Positions 35,956 through 46,064 of a stretch of 64,000 bases of DNA are shown here, one piece after another; position 1 is the first letter of the stretch, and every line of letters starts with the position of its first letter. Under the pieces are notes generated by a model that ran no database searches, was not told the DNA's origin, and was given only the letters and a program-made list of their open reading frames with translations. Made by a program: the position numbers and the translations under genes. Origin of the DNA: JBQTKD01 sp963703165 (GTDB lineage: Bacteria; Actinomycetota; Actinomycetes; Sporichthyales; Sporichthyaceae); NCBI GenBank assembly GCA_963703165.1, contig OY969798.1, forward strand, positions 806,001 through 870,000, read 5' to 3'.

Positions 35956-36162
35956 TTACATCCTTCGGGCTCTCGGAACGGGCGGCGTCGGTTCGACCCG
36001 TCCGGCGGCGACGAACGCGTCGAGGTCGCCAGCCTCGATTCGGACGTGGCGACCGAGCTTGGTGAACGCGATGCGGCGTTCGGCCACGAGCCTGCGGATG
36101 AATCTGGTGGTGGTGTTGAGCCGCAGCGCGGCCTCGTCGACCGTGTACAGCTGTGCCGGCAA
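35956..36162 (-). CDS. xis: Excisionase-like helix-turn-helix protein
   Basis: A 68-residue MerR/HTH_17-type DNA-binding protein: YTVDEAALRLNTTTRFIRRL, then ERRIAFTKLGRHVRIEAGDLDAF. This is the standard form of small excisionases and DNA-binding helpers next to actinobacterial integrases. It probably bends the att DNA for excision. It lies 90 bases upstream of the integrase gene on the same strand. Confidence 0.85.
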   Translation of the reverse strand: MPAQLYTVDEAALRLNTTTRFIRRLVAERRIAFTKLGRHVRIEAGDLDAFVAAGRVEPTPPVPRARRM

Positions 36163-36302
36163 GAGTCCTCCTCATGAATGGTGGTGCCCGTGGCGCGGCC
36201 ACGGCGCCTCTCGGTTGCTCGCTTCCCTTCTATGTGCGCGCGTCGCCCGTCGAGATCGACCGCGATCACCCCGGGCGACGCGGAGACGCCTCCGCGGGGA
36301 CG

Positions 36303-39300
36303 TCACCAGCCGATGCCGGGGGCGTCGTCGCGGCCCCGCCCGTAGGTGTGGTCCGGTGCGGGACGGCGGCGTTCGACCGCGCGCTGTCGGTCGAGTTCCA
36401 TCCCACCGGCCGTCGCAGCCGCCACCCGAGCGGGTCCGCCCCGAAAGCCACTGGGCCGCGCCGGCGCGAGATAGGGCTCGTCGCTCACCGCGGGCGTGGC
36501 GCGGGTGAATCGTGGGCGCTGTTCGGCCCTGCGCGACCGCTCGTCCAGGTCGACTTGGCGGGACAGGGCGACGATCTCGTGGGACAGCGCGGCCGATCGC
36601 GGGAAGCACGCCTGCAGGGCCTGGTCGTGGCGGGCGACGGTCTCGAGGAGTTCGCGGCGCCGTCCCGGCCGCAGCCGGGTGGTCCTGGCCAGCTCGGTGC
36701 GGCCGTCGGCGGCGGCCCGCCTGTGCTCCTGTTGCTCCTCTTGCAGTCGACCGTGCTCGACGTGACGGCGGCTCAGTTCGGCGGCCCGTGCGAGATGGTC
36801 GGCCGGGACGACGGGTTCGGCTACCCGTCGTGCCGCTTCTTCGGCTGCGAGCCGGGCGGCATCGACCGCGCGGGCGCGGGCGTTGTCCCGGGCCGTGACC
36901 GCGGCGTCCTGAGCGCCGCTGCGAGCGAGCGCGGTTGCGAGCACGTCGAGTGCCGCGGCGCCGTTCGTCCGGTCGCCCGCGGGCCCGTGGCGGTCGGTCT
37001 CGGCGCCGTCGGTGGCGACGAAGGCGTGGTTGGCCCACCTTCCCCGGGTCATCGCCACGTAGAGGTGTTCGCGGTCGATGCCCGGGCGCACCAGCACCAG
37101 TCCGACGTCGACGGTCGCGCCCTGCGCGGCGGTCACGGTGGTGGCCCACCCGTACTCCCCGTGCGCGGCGACGTAGGCGGCGGGCAGGAACGCACCGTCC
37201 TTCCGGTCGAGGTGCTCCACGTGCAAACCGGCGTCGTCGACCGCGACGACGCGGTAGCGGTCGCCGTTGCGGACGTGGCCGTCCTCGCCGACCGGGAGGG
37301 TGCGGTCGTTGCGTCGGGCGCGGAGCAGGTCCCCGGTCTGCCAGTCGCGCTCCCCCAGCCGCACGACCGGGCCGTGCACTTCGCCGGAGTCGTGCGCGCT
37401 CGCGCGCGCTCGGGCGTTGAGCGCGTCGACGTCGGCCCGGGTGCGGGCCATCATCAGGACCTTCCAACCGGCTGCACGCTCGAGCGTCCATCGTTCGTGC
37501 AGGGCCTCGATGGCCGTCTCGACGTCGGAGTGGGGATGGAGTCGGTGTTGGTCGCGGTAGGCGTCGAGCACGGCGGGGTTGCCGCGTCGCAGCCCGAGCG
37601 AGGCCTCGGCCTCCCAGTCCTCGACGAACCGGTGGACGGTGGCCAGGTCCAGGCCGTGACCGGCGTTGGCGAGTGCGGCCAGCATCCCGCCGGGGCCGCG
37701 CACGACGCCGATCTGCGCAGGGTCCCCCACCAAGACCGCCTTCGCGCCGGCCCGACCGGCGGCGACGAGGAGGACGTCGAGGTCGTGCGTGTTCGCCATC
37801 GACGCCTCGTCCACTACGACCACGGCCCGGTTGTCCAGCACGAACCGCGCCCTCGCCTCCGGCAGGAGCAACCCGCGGCGGTCCTGTTCCACGATCCACT
37901 TCGCCAGCGTGTCCGCCGGCCCGCCCGTCGCCTGCGCGAGTTCCGCGGCCGCACGCGCCGACGGCGCGAGCGCGACCACCCGGTACCCGTCGCGGCGCCA
38001 CGCGTTCGCGGCGACGCCGAGCATCCGCGTCTTACCCGCCCCCGCCGGAGCGGTCACCACGTGCAGGAAGTCGCCGTCCTGCGTCAGCGCCCGCACCGCC
38101 TCCTGCTGACCCGCGTCCAGACCGGCGTCCCTCTGGGCGAGGACCAGCGAGGTGACGGCGACTCGGCCGTAGCCGGCGGTGCGCCCGCGTTCGGCGAGCG
38201 AGAGCACTCTGGCCTCCGCCGCGAGGACCTCGGCCCCGGCCCAGCGCGCGTCGGACGCCCGAGGCGTCCGCCCGCTCGGATGCTCTCCCACCGACACCGC
38301 CCCGGCCGTGCCCAGAGCCTGGTCGGTGAGCGCTTCGACCGTCGCCGTGACCGCGGCGGCGCCGCGGCCGTCGACCTGCAACAGCGCAGCGATCTGTCCG
38401 GCCACATCCGCCCGCGAGAACACCGCCCGCGTCGCCGCGGCCGCGTTCACCCCCTCCACCGCCAGATCGCGGTCCGGGACCGGTTGCCCGGATGCTTGCC
38501 GGCCCGCTTCGCGCGCGGCCTCCCGCACCGCGTGCATGAGCTGCCCTGGATCGAATCCGCCCGCCACGGCCTCGGCGTACCAGCGCTCCTGCAACGTCCC
38601 GGCGTCGTGCACCGATTTCGCCGGCCGGGTCTTGAGTACCGCGGTCTTCGTGACCGCCGTCCGTTCGTTCGGGGACAGTGATCGGCCTAGCGAATTCTCG
38701 TACTCGCCGATTCTCGCCGAGGCCTCTGTCTCGATCTGCGCGGTTCGCTTGGACCACATCTTCAACAGTCCAGCGGGTACCGCGAATATCTCCGATTGAC
38801 CGTTGTTGTCCGCGACATCGAATGCAAAGCCGGTGCGTGCATAGATTTCACTGCGCAGCGCCGCTTGATAGACCATTCCAGCCGACTTCTTGTGGTGGAA
38901 CAATTCAACAGCGTCGATAGTTCGCCACGTGCCGTCTGTACATCGGACCTTGTTCACCACCAGGGCGTGAGTGTGCAGCTGCGGGTCCGCACACCGCGAG
39001 GTGCGGTGCTCGAAGCACGCCACCGCCAACCCGCCCGACGCGATCTGTTCGGTCCCGTCCACCCCGCGCCGGGACCACGACGCGTGCGCGTCCATGTAGG
39101 ACAGGGCTGCCTCCACCGCCGCGGCGTGCGCGGCTCGGAGATGCGAGGCGGTGTCCGGATCTGCCAGTGCCCACAGGGAACTGACGCTCTTCGGAGCCGA
39201 GAACGTCAGATCCCAGCCGGTGACTCCGTCGAGCCGCCACCTCCGCCCCAGACGCCCACCCGACACCGGGTGGAGGGCTCGAGCGAACAGTGCCTCCAGC

Positions 39301-39476
39301 TGCGCCTCGCCGACGACCGCACCCGGTTCGAGGCCGAGCGCCGCGAGCCCGCGGCCCCGCCAACGTCCCGGCGCCTCACCGACGCCGAGGTAGTACTCCG
39401 TCGCCGCGCAAGCCACCGACTGCGTGTAGTAGCGCCACGACGCCGTGCCGATTCTCGCCGAACTGAGCACCCGCAC
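36303..39476 (-). CDS. MobF-family conjugative relaxase-helicase (TrwC/TraA-like)
   Basis: A 1057-residue protein expected to nick the transfer origin and unwind the strand for transfer. The N-terminal TrwC relaxase domain (about 1-300) has candidate catalytic tyrosines YY near residues 16-17 and 28-29. It also has the metal-binding histidine cluster LHTHALVVNK near residue 168. The second half is a RecD2-like helicase with Walker A APAGAGKTRM, Walker B VVVDEASM and the late VTAAQGATVDVG motif. Intact and of normal size. No coupling protein or secretion genes are nearby. Confidence 0.9.
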   Translation of the reverse strand: MRVLSSARIGTASWRYYTQSVACAATEYYLGVGEAPGRWRGRGLAALGLEPGAVVGEAQLEALFARALHPVSGGRLGRRWRLDGVTGWDLTFSAPKSVSSLWALADPDTASHLRAAHAAAVEAALSYMDAHASWSRRGVDGTEQIASGGLAVACFEHRTSRCADPQLHTHALVVNKVRCTDGTWRTIDAVELFHHKKSAGMVYQAALRSEIYARTGFAFDVADNNGQSEIFAVPAGLLKMWSKRTAQIETEASARIGEYENSLGRSLSPNERTAVTKTAVLKTRPAKSVHDAGTLQERWYAEAVAGGFDPGQLMHAVREAAREAGRQASGQPVPDRDLAVEGVNAAAATRAVFSRADVAGQIAALLQVDGRGAAAVTATVEALTDQALGTAGAVSVGEHPSGRTPRASDARWAGAEVLAAEARVLSLAERGRTAGYGRVAVTSLVLAQRDAGLDAGQQEAVRALTQDGDFLHVVTAPAGAGKTRMLGVAANAWRRDGYRVVALAPSARAAAELAQATGGPADTLAKWIVEQDRRGLLLPEARARFVLDNRAVVVVDEASMANTHDLDVLLVAAGRAGAKAVLVGDPAQIGVVRGPGGMLAALANAGHGLDLATVHRFVEDWEAEASLGLRRGNPAVLDAYRDQHRLHPHSDVETAIEALHERWTLERAAGWKVLMMARTRADVDALNARARASAHDSGEVHGPVVRLGERDWQTGDLLRARRNDRTLPVGEDGHVRNGDRYRVVAVDDAGLHVEHLDRKDGAFLPAAYVAAHGEYGWATTVTAAQGATVDVGLVLVRPGIDREHLYVAMTRGRWANHAFVATDGAETDRHGPAGDRTNGAAALDVLATALARSGAQDAAVTARDNARARAVDAARLAAEEAARRVAEPVVPADHLARAAELSRRHVEHGRLQEEQQEHRRAAADGRTELARTTRLRPGRRRELLETVARHDQALQACFPRSAALSHEIVALSRQVDLDERSRRAEQRPRFTRATPAVSDEPYLAPARPSGFRGGPARVAAATAGGMELDRQRAVERRRPAPDHTYGRGRDDAPGIGW

Positions 39477-39771
39477 CCCCGGAATTCAGCGCCTACGCGG
39501 CGACGCAATCTTACATTCGAATAATGCATATGTCTGAAGGATTGGGGACGACATGGGGGAGTGGCGGGGGGACGAGTAATGACGGTGAATAACGGTGCTG
39601 AAGAGTGAATCGGAAATGCGACGGAGAGGGATTGCGAGGGGGGCTTTTCGTGCTCGGGACCGCAGGCTTTGGGGCGAGGGAAAGGGCTAGCCGATCAGCC
39701 ACCGCGGCGTCGACCCGTAGAGGCTTCCCATCGCGGCGACCGCACGGCCGCCTCACCGCACCGCGCTGGAC
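39477..39771. other. Gene-free region upstream of the relaxase; candidate oriT
   Basis: This 295-base interval includes an A+T-rich patch (about 39508-39545, with ATTCGAAT and ATGCATAT palindromes) just before the relaxase start. MobF origins of transfer commonly lie here, but I cannot define a nick site. The rest shows no coding character. Confidence 0.4.
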
Positions 39772-42700
39772 TCATGGCCGTCGGGACCGGCCGAGCACAC
39801 TCGTCCGCACCTCCCCGGGTCGAACATCCTTGGCGGCCGGGGAGGCGTTGTTCCGAGGGGGTGCGATCAGGCTCAGTCGCACCACGCCGGTGAACGCGAC
39901 GCCGCGGTAGGTGCCGGTGACCTCCAACTCGTCGGTTACCGGCATGCCGAGCTTCGGCGCCCAGCAGGTGCGCTGCCGCTGTTCGCCGACGACGTCCCCC
40001 GTCATGGTCGTGCGCCGGTCGACCAGGTAGCAGTCGACGTTGCGGCCGTCGAGATCGAACCGGCGGGCCTCGACCACGGTGGACTCTGTGCGGCCGCGGA
40101 CTCCCCCCGCGGTCCAGCGACTGGTGACTTGGTCGCCGATCCGGACCGGGAGGGCGAACAGCACCTGCGCGGGGTCGAGACTGCCGCCGTACCCCAACCC
40201 GGCCGCGGACACCTGCTGCTCGCGTGCGGACACCGCGCGAGCGGCATACCGACGCGTCTCCTGGACGGTCGCGAAGCTGGTTCGTGTTGTCACGCGCACC
40301 TGCGCTTCCCGGGAGCTTTCACCGGTCCGCTCCACGCGGCTCGCCGCCTCCTCGTCGAACGGGACATCGCTGCCTGCGGCGCCGATCGACCGGGTGCCTG
40401 TTGCGCGGTAGCGCCACTCCCCTGCCGTGGGGACCGCGATGCGGTTCGGAGACGTCGCCGTCCCCTCCGGAGCTCGCGGCCGGTCTCCACCGGAGCGCGG
40501 CTCCGGCGATGCGGTGCGAGGCACGGGCGAGGGACTGCGGACGGCGGACGCGGACGCCGTCCGCTCGCGAGTGATGGCCCGCGGCGTCGACTTCTTCGTT
40601 ACCGCACCGTCTGCCGCGACGGCCCGCGGCGGCGGGCTCGAGGACGCAGTGGCTGCGCTGCGAGCTTGTGCAAGTGGCGCCGCGGCCACTTCCACGACGG
40701 GTTCGCCGCCGCGGCCGGCGAACGCGATGACGCCCAAGACCGTCGCGACGGCCAGCACGGCGGTGCCCGCGGCCGGGTTGGCCCACCGCACCTGCCGTGC
40801 GACCGGCAAGCCGGTGGACGGCCAGAAGGCGTAACGCCCCAGGAGGATCGTCGCCGCCGGGACGACGAGGCTTCGCACGACGAAGGTGTCGATCAAGATC
40901 CCGACCGCCACCCCGAAGCCAAGCTGTCGTACGTTCGCGATCGGAGTGATCAGCATCGCTGCGAACGTGCCCGCCAGCACCATGCCGGCCGCGGTGATGG
41001 TGGGACCGGTGGCGGTCAGTGCCTCCCGGGTGGCGTCCGCGACCGAGCGTCCGGCGTCGATCTCCTCGCGGATCCGCCCGGTGATGAAGATGTTGTAGTC
41101 CGAGCCGAGCGCCACCAGCATCACGAACAGCAGCACCGGTAGGAAAAGGCGACCCCGGGATCGCCCAGCAGGTCCTGGAACACCACGGCGGTGATGCCCA
41201 TCGCCGCGAGCATGGACAGCACGGCACTGGCCAGCAGGTACAGGGGTGCGACGAGTGAACGCAGGAGCAACGCGAGCACGACCAGGACAACGGCCAGGAC
41301 CAGTGCGCCGACGGTGACGAGGTCGCTTGCGAGGAGGTCCTGGATGTCGGCGAAGTAGGCGCTGGGTCCGGCCACCCCGAGTTGGAACCCGGCCAGTGGC
41401 CCCGCGGCGAGCTCGTCGGCGGCCCACTCGTCGAGGTCCCGCACGAAGTTCAGGGCGGCCGGGCTGTAGGGGCTGACCTTCAGCGCCACCACGATCCGGG
41501 TGGTCGTCGCGGAGGCGTCGAGGAAGTAGCCCAGACGCTCCCGAAGTTGCGGGTACTGCTCAAGGAGCGCGGCGTCGAACCGCAATCCCTGCGGCGAATG
41601 CAACGCGGCCAGCAGAGGACCGACATCGACGCGGTCGGGGTCGATACCCAGGGCGGCAAGGTCCTTCTCACCCGTCAACGCCTGAAGGTTGTCCGCGGTG
41701 AGCGGGCGCCCGGCCGGCTGGGTCACCGAGCGGACCTCTGCGACCTCCGGTCGTTCGGCGAGCGCGGCGACGAGGCGGTCCAACTCCTGCATCCGGGGCT
41801 GGTCCAGCAGCGTGCCCGGTCCGGAGACGACGAGGAACGCCGGGGCGACGAGGCCGGCCGGGTAGTGCTCGGCCAGCAGGTCGAAACCCTGCCTGGCCTC
41901 CGCGCTCGCCGGGAGTTCAGCGGGGATGTCGAAGGAAGGACGAATCGTCGACGCCGCCAGAGCCGGGACGGCGAGGACCATCAGCGCGGCCGTCAGCACC
42001 GCGGCGGGACGACGGCTCACCAGCGCGGCCACCCGTTCCCACCGTTGGCGCTGCCGCTCGCGCGATCGAGGGGAGGCCTCCCGCGACGGCCAGAAGGCGG
42101 CGGGCCCGGCCAGCCGCAACAGGGCGGGAGTGAGGGTCAACGCGGCGGGGACGGTGACGGCGATGGCGATGCCGAGGACCGGGCCCATCGATCGCATCAG
42201 GCCGAACTCAGCGGCGAGGAACGCCAGGAAGGCAAGGCTGACCGTGGCTCCGGAGGCGAGAATCGTCGGAGCGACGGATCGGGTGGCGCTCGCCAGGTCG
42301 CTGCGCCTGCTCTCGGCCGTCCGCGCGGATTCGCGATAGCGGGCCAGCACGAACATGACGTAGTCGGTCCCCGCGCCGAAGGCCATCACGACCATGAAGG
42401 TCTCGGCCAGGCTGGCAACTCCCAAGCCCGCCTCGGCCAGGTACCCGGCGGCGCCGCGGGCGACCGCGAACGCACACACGATGCTCACCAGCGAGATCAC
42501 CGGGGCGAGTGCGGAGCGGTACACCAGCACCAGAATCAGCAGCACCAGTGCCACCGTCGCCAGCGCGGTGCGGTCGAAGGCATCGAGAATCGCGTCGGCC
42601 TGGTCGGCCGCCAACGCCGCGAGTCCGGTGACCTCGTGTTGCAGTCCCGGTGGCGCGGTGGAGTCGAGGTACTGGCGCAGGAAGTGCACGGAGTCCTGTG

Positions 42701-43220
42701 CGGTGAGCGTGAACACCTGCGCCTTGAGGCTCACGATGATCAGTTCGGCCGCGCCGTCGCCGGAGCGCAGCACCGGAGCGAGTTCCGGTGCGGTCGTGGC
42801 GCTCTGCACCCCCTTGACGTGCTCGCGGGCCGCCGGGGAGAGGAGGAAGCGATCCAACGAGGTCACGTAGGCGCGGTCGGTCTTGGTGAGCCCACCGGGG
42901 CGGACGAGCACGATCACCGCGGGGTCGCGTGTCGGGTCGTCCGGGAAAGCCGTGCGGAGCAGGGCGTCCGCGCGCCCCGATGGTGCAGAGTCGGGCACGA
43001 ATGAGGTTTGGTCCGCGGTGCCGAGGCTGCGTACCGAGGGTGCGGCGACGGTCATCCACACGGCCGCGAACACCCAGGCCAGAACGATCAGCAGCGGCCA
43101 TCGGTCCACCAGGCGGGTGAGGCGGTTCACCGGTCGTCCCGCAACCGCTTGCACGAGCCACCACACGCACGCTCGGGGCCGGCAGTCACCGGGGCAGGCC
43201 GAATTGTCCGCACACCGCAC
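39772..43220 (-). CDS. MmpL/RND-family exporter with extra C-terminal domain, one frameshift
   Basis: A large membrane exporter of the MmpL type. The first frame holds TM1, the first periplasmic loop (SFVPDSAPSGRADALL), TM2-6 and the second loop, up to QDLLGDPGVAF. After a one-base indel in a run of A/T at 41144-41147 the second frame continues with LPVLLFVMLVALGSDYNIF and the last helices. About 330 residues then follow that MmpL proteins usually lack: an Ala/Ser/Pro linker and a beta-rich domain ending near SRRP. The first start codon is uncertain (GTG 43130 is likely). Confidence 0.8.
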
Positions 43221-43269
43221 CCGATGACCCGCCCGGACGACACGTCATCGCGCTCCACCGCGCCGCCGC

Positions 43270-44625
43270 TCAGGTCGCCGCCAGACGCAACGGAAGATGC
43301 ACCGGACCGCGCAACGACGCCGATCTCGCCCAGGTGACAGGGCCCGCCGGCTCGATCGACGGCACCGACTCCAACAAGTGCTCCAACGCAACCCGTACCT
43401 CGAGCCGGGTCAGGTGCGCGCCCAGGCAGAAGTGGATCCCGGCACCGAAGCCGAGGTGGTCCCCGACCCTACGGTCGAGCTGGAACGTCTCGGGATCCGG
43501 GTAGTGCTCGGGGTCGCGGTTCGCGGCGCCGAGCATCAGCAACACCCGTGAGCGAGCCGGGATCGTGATGTCGCCGACGATCTCGTCGGTAATATCGACG
43601 TCGCGGGTGGTCTGACGGGCGGTCCACTGCACCGGCGAGTGCAGACGCATCGTTTCCTCGACGAACGCCGGGACCAGCGCGGGTTCGGCGCGCAGCCTGT
43701 CGTAGAGCGCCGGGTCGTGGGACAGCACGTGCAGCGCGGAGCCGAGCAGGTTGACCGTGGTCTCGTTACCCGCGACCAGCAGGATGAAGGCCATCAACAG
43801 CGCCTCCTCGCGGGTCAGACGACCGTCGGCGATGGTCGTCGCGAGGTGTTGGATCAGATCGTCCGTCGGCTGCTGTTCGCGCCGTAGGAGTTCGTCGCTG
43901 ATCAGGTTCCGGAAGTTGTGCATCACCGGCAGGATCCGCGCGGCCCCGCGCACCGCCTCGACCGTGGAGGAGTCGCCGAAAATTCCGACGAGCTTGTTCG
44001 ACCACGCCCGCACCGCCGGCATCCGCTCCTCGGGGACGCCGAGCAGGTCGCAGATGACTCCCACCGGCAGCGGCACGCACAACGCGGCCACCGCGTCGAC
44101 GGTGTCCCCCTGCCGCAACGCTGCGACGCCGTCGGCGGACCGGCGGTGCACCGAGTCGGCCAGTGCCCTGAGAGCGGCCTTGGTGAACACCGCAGACACC
44201 GCGTGGCGTAGGCGGTCGTGATCCGGCGGGTCGGCGCCGAGAAGCCCGCCGCCGCCGCGCGGGGCCAGCATCATCCCGGCGCTGTTGGAATAGGTCTGCT
44301 CGTCCCGGGCGGCGGCGCGGACGTCCACATAGCGGTGAAGCACCCACACGTCGTGTTGTTCGCTGACCTGGGCGCGGCTGCCCTCGCGGACCTTGAGATA
44401 CACCGGATACGGGTTCGCGATGGTGTCCGGCGCGACCGGGTCGAACACCGTGCGGGTGACGTGCGGAGCGGCTGTACGGGCCGGCACCTGGCTGCGGCGC
44501 GCGTTCTCACCGGAGACCGTTGAGCGGCCGAGGAACAACAGCAGCTGCGCGGCGTCCTCCGCGCGCCGGCGGCGCCGACCGAGGCCAGATTCCGGCGCGG
44601 TGGGGCGAATCGTCAGAGCGTCCAT
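43270..44625 (-). CDS. Cytochrome P450
   Basis: A 451-residue soluble bacterial P450 monooxygenase. It has the I-helix oxygen-activation motif LLVAGNETT, the K-helix ExxR in EETMRLHSP, and the haem-binding loop FGAGIHFCLGAH with the cysteine ligand. A hydrophobic/basic N-terminal extension of about 50 residues precedes the normal start of the fold. No ferredoxin or reductase gene is adjacent. It is divergent from an AraC regulator, which probably controls it; the substrate is unknown. Confidence 0.93.
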   Translation of the reverse strand: MDALTIRPTAPESGLGRRRRRAEDAAQLLLFLGRSTVSGENARRSQVPARTAAPHVTRTVFDPVAPDTIANPYPVYLKVREGSRAQVSEQHDVWVLHRYVDVRAAARDEQTYSNSAGMMLAPRGGGGLLGADPPDHDRLRHAVSAVFTKAALRALADSVHRRSADGVAALRQGDTVDAVAALCVPLPVGVICDLLGVPEERMPAVRAWSNKLVGIFGDSSTVEAVRGAARILPVMHNFRNLISDELLRREQQPTDDLIQHLATTIADGRLTREEALLMAFILLVAGNETTVNLLGSALHVLSHDPALYDRLRAEPALVPAFVEETMRLHSPVQWTARQTTRDVDITDEIVGDITIPARSRVLLMLGAANRDPEHYPDPETFQLDRRVGDHLGFGAGIHFCLGAHLTRLEVRVALEHLLESVPSIEPAGPVTWARSASLRGPVHLPLRLAAT

Positions 44626-44665
44626 ACCGACGACCGTAAGAAACCCGTGCCCCTGAATCCATTCG

Positions 44666-44696
44666 CGAATCGGACTGATGCATCATCGAATCGGAC
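44666..44696. promoter_or_regulatory. Direct repeats CGAATCGGAC upstream of the AraC gene
   Basis: Two identical 10-bp repeats (44666-44675 and 44687-44696), 21 bp apart, about two helical turns. They lie in the P450/AraC intergenic region, an arrangement typical of AraC-family binding sites. The ATG at 44678 falls inside, arguing for the downstream GTG start of the regulator. Confidence 0.6.
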
Positions 44697-44713
44697 AGGG
44701 GGAGGCGTCAGCC

Positions 44714-45709
44714 GTGTACGGACCGATGGGGATCGCGCTGCTGCTGGAGGTCGGCGCGGAGCACGGCGTGCCGGCCGAGCGGCTGTTGGTCGGCAGCGGA
44801 TTGAGCGTCGCGGACCTAGCCGACCCCCGGTGCCTCGTCGGGCCGCAACAGGACATCGATGTCGCCCGAAATGTGATCGCAGTGCTGGGCGACCTACCCG
44901 GCTTCGGCTCGGCGGCCGGCAGCCGAACCAGCCTCCCCGGCAGTGGCGTCGCCGGCTTCGCTCTGCTGCACAGTCCGTCGTGGCGGCACGCGCTGGAGCT
45001 GTACGCCCGGTTCCAGCAGTTGGTGCCGGTGCTGACGGTCCCGCGCCTGGTCGACACCGGTGACCAGATCGAGGTGGTGCTGGACGACAGCGCGATCCCC
45101 GTCGACGTGCGCAGCCTGCTCGCCGAACGGGACCTGGCTGCGATCGCCGCCGCGATGCGCCTGGTCGGTCCCCCCACGCCGGTGATCGAGGTGCGCACTC
45201 GTTTCCGCGCCGACCGGGCTCGCCACCTCGGTCAGGCCTTCGACCCGGTTCCGGTGATCCCGGACCACCCAGCCCACGTCTTCCGCCTCGATGTCGCTCT
45301 GCTCGACGCCCCTCTGCCGACCGCCGCGCCCGACGTGCAGGAACTCTGCGTGCGGGAGTGCGAGCGCCTGCTGTCCCAGGCCGACGCACGCTCCGGCACG
45401 GCCGCCCGAGTGCGACACCGCCTGTTGTACAACCCGCGGATGATGCCGTCGCTGGAGGCGATCGCGGAGGAGCTGAGTCTTGACCCGCGCACGCTGCGCC
45501 GCCACCTCACCGCGCAGGGCACGACCTACCGGGCGCTGCGCGAAGAAGTGCTCCGGACGCTGGCCATCGAGTTGCTGACCACGGCGGGGTTGAACGTGAC
45601 CGAGACTGCCGCCCGGTTGGGCTACTCGAACGCTGCCGCGTTCAGCCAGGCGTTCACCCGCTGGACCGGGACCCCGCCGAGTCGCGTCACACGCCCGTCC
45701 ACCCCATGA
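44714..45709 (+). CDS. AraC-family transcriptional regulator
   Basis: A 331-residue regulator with an N-terminal arabinose-binding-like domain of the ArgR/OruR type (DUF4459-like layout: LLLEVGAEHGVPAERLL). The C-terminal double helix-turn-helix has DPRTLRRHLTAQGTTYRALR and TETAARLGYSNAAAFSQAF. GTG at 44714 has GGAGG eight bases upstream and was preferred to ATG 44678. Regulators of this build often control oxidation of a small molecule by a neighbouring enzyme, here the divergent P450. Confidence 0.87.
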   Translation: MYGPMGIALLLEVGAEHGVPAERLLVGSGLSVADLADPRCLVGPQQDIDVARNVIAVLGDLPGFGSAAGSRTSLPGSGVAGFALLHSPSWRHALELYARFQQLVPVLTVPRLVDTGDQIEVVLDDSAIPVDVRSLLAERDLAAIAAAMRLVGPPTPVIEVRTRFRADRARHLGQAFDPVPVIPDHPAHVFRLDVALLDAPLPTAAPDVQELCVRECERLLSQADARSGTAARVRHRLLYNPRMMPSLEAIAEELSLDPRTLRRHLTAQGTTYRALREEVLRTLAIELLTTAGLNVTETAARLGYSNAAAFSQAFTRWTGTPPSRVTRPSTP

Positions 45710-45745
45710 CGTCAGCCGAGTAGCAGGTCTCGCTCCACCTAGCGA

Positions 45746-45850
45746 TCACCGCCCCTGTCGGCTGGATATACGCCATACGACCAGAGCCCCGACGGCCATC
45801 ACCTCCGCCGCAACGACCAGCGCGAACGCCTACCCGGAGGCGACGGCGCT
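45746..45850 (-). pseudogene. Remnant of a membrane-protein C-terminus
   Basis: On the minus strand a short frame reads AFALVVAAEVMAVGALVVWR and then SSRQGR before a stop. It looks like the last helix of an MFS-type transporter. The frame is closed just upstream by a stop, so only a fragment remains. Confidence 0.35.
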
Positions 45851-45881
45851 CTTAAGACCCAGACTGGATCGGCCGTCTCGG

Positions 45882-46064
45882 TCAGAGCCGCTCGCCGTTC
45901 AGGAAGAAGCTCGGGGTGCCCTGCACGCCCAGGGCGATGCCGGCGTCGACGTCGCGCTTAATCCACGCCGCGACGTCGGCCGCGGCCTGGTCGGCGTCGA
46001 GGACAGTCGGCGCCGTGTCACGGATTCCGGTCACGGGTTCGAGGGTGGTTCGTTCGTTCGCCAT
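45882..46064 (-). pseudogene. DsbA/thioredoxin-fold C-terminal fragment
   Basis: A 60-residue frame ending DVDAGIALGVQGTPSFFLNG. GVQGTPSFFLNG is the cis-proline segment of DsbA-like thioredoxin-fold proteins, which normally have about 200 residues with a CxxC motif that is missing here. The frame overlaps the end of the TusA-like gene. It is probably the remnant of a thiol oxidoreductase once at the end of the sulfur operon. Confidence 0.55.

Noticed and set aside
36153..38681. A long plus-strand open frame opposite the relaxase.
   Set aside because: The opposite strand encodes a clear relaxase-helicase with motifs, while the plus-strand translation shows low-complexity shadow composition.
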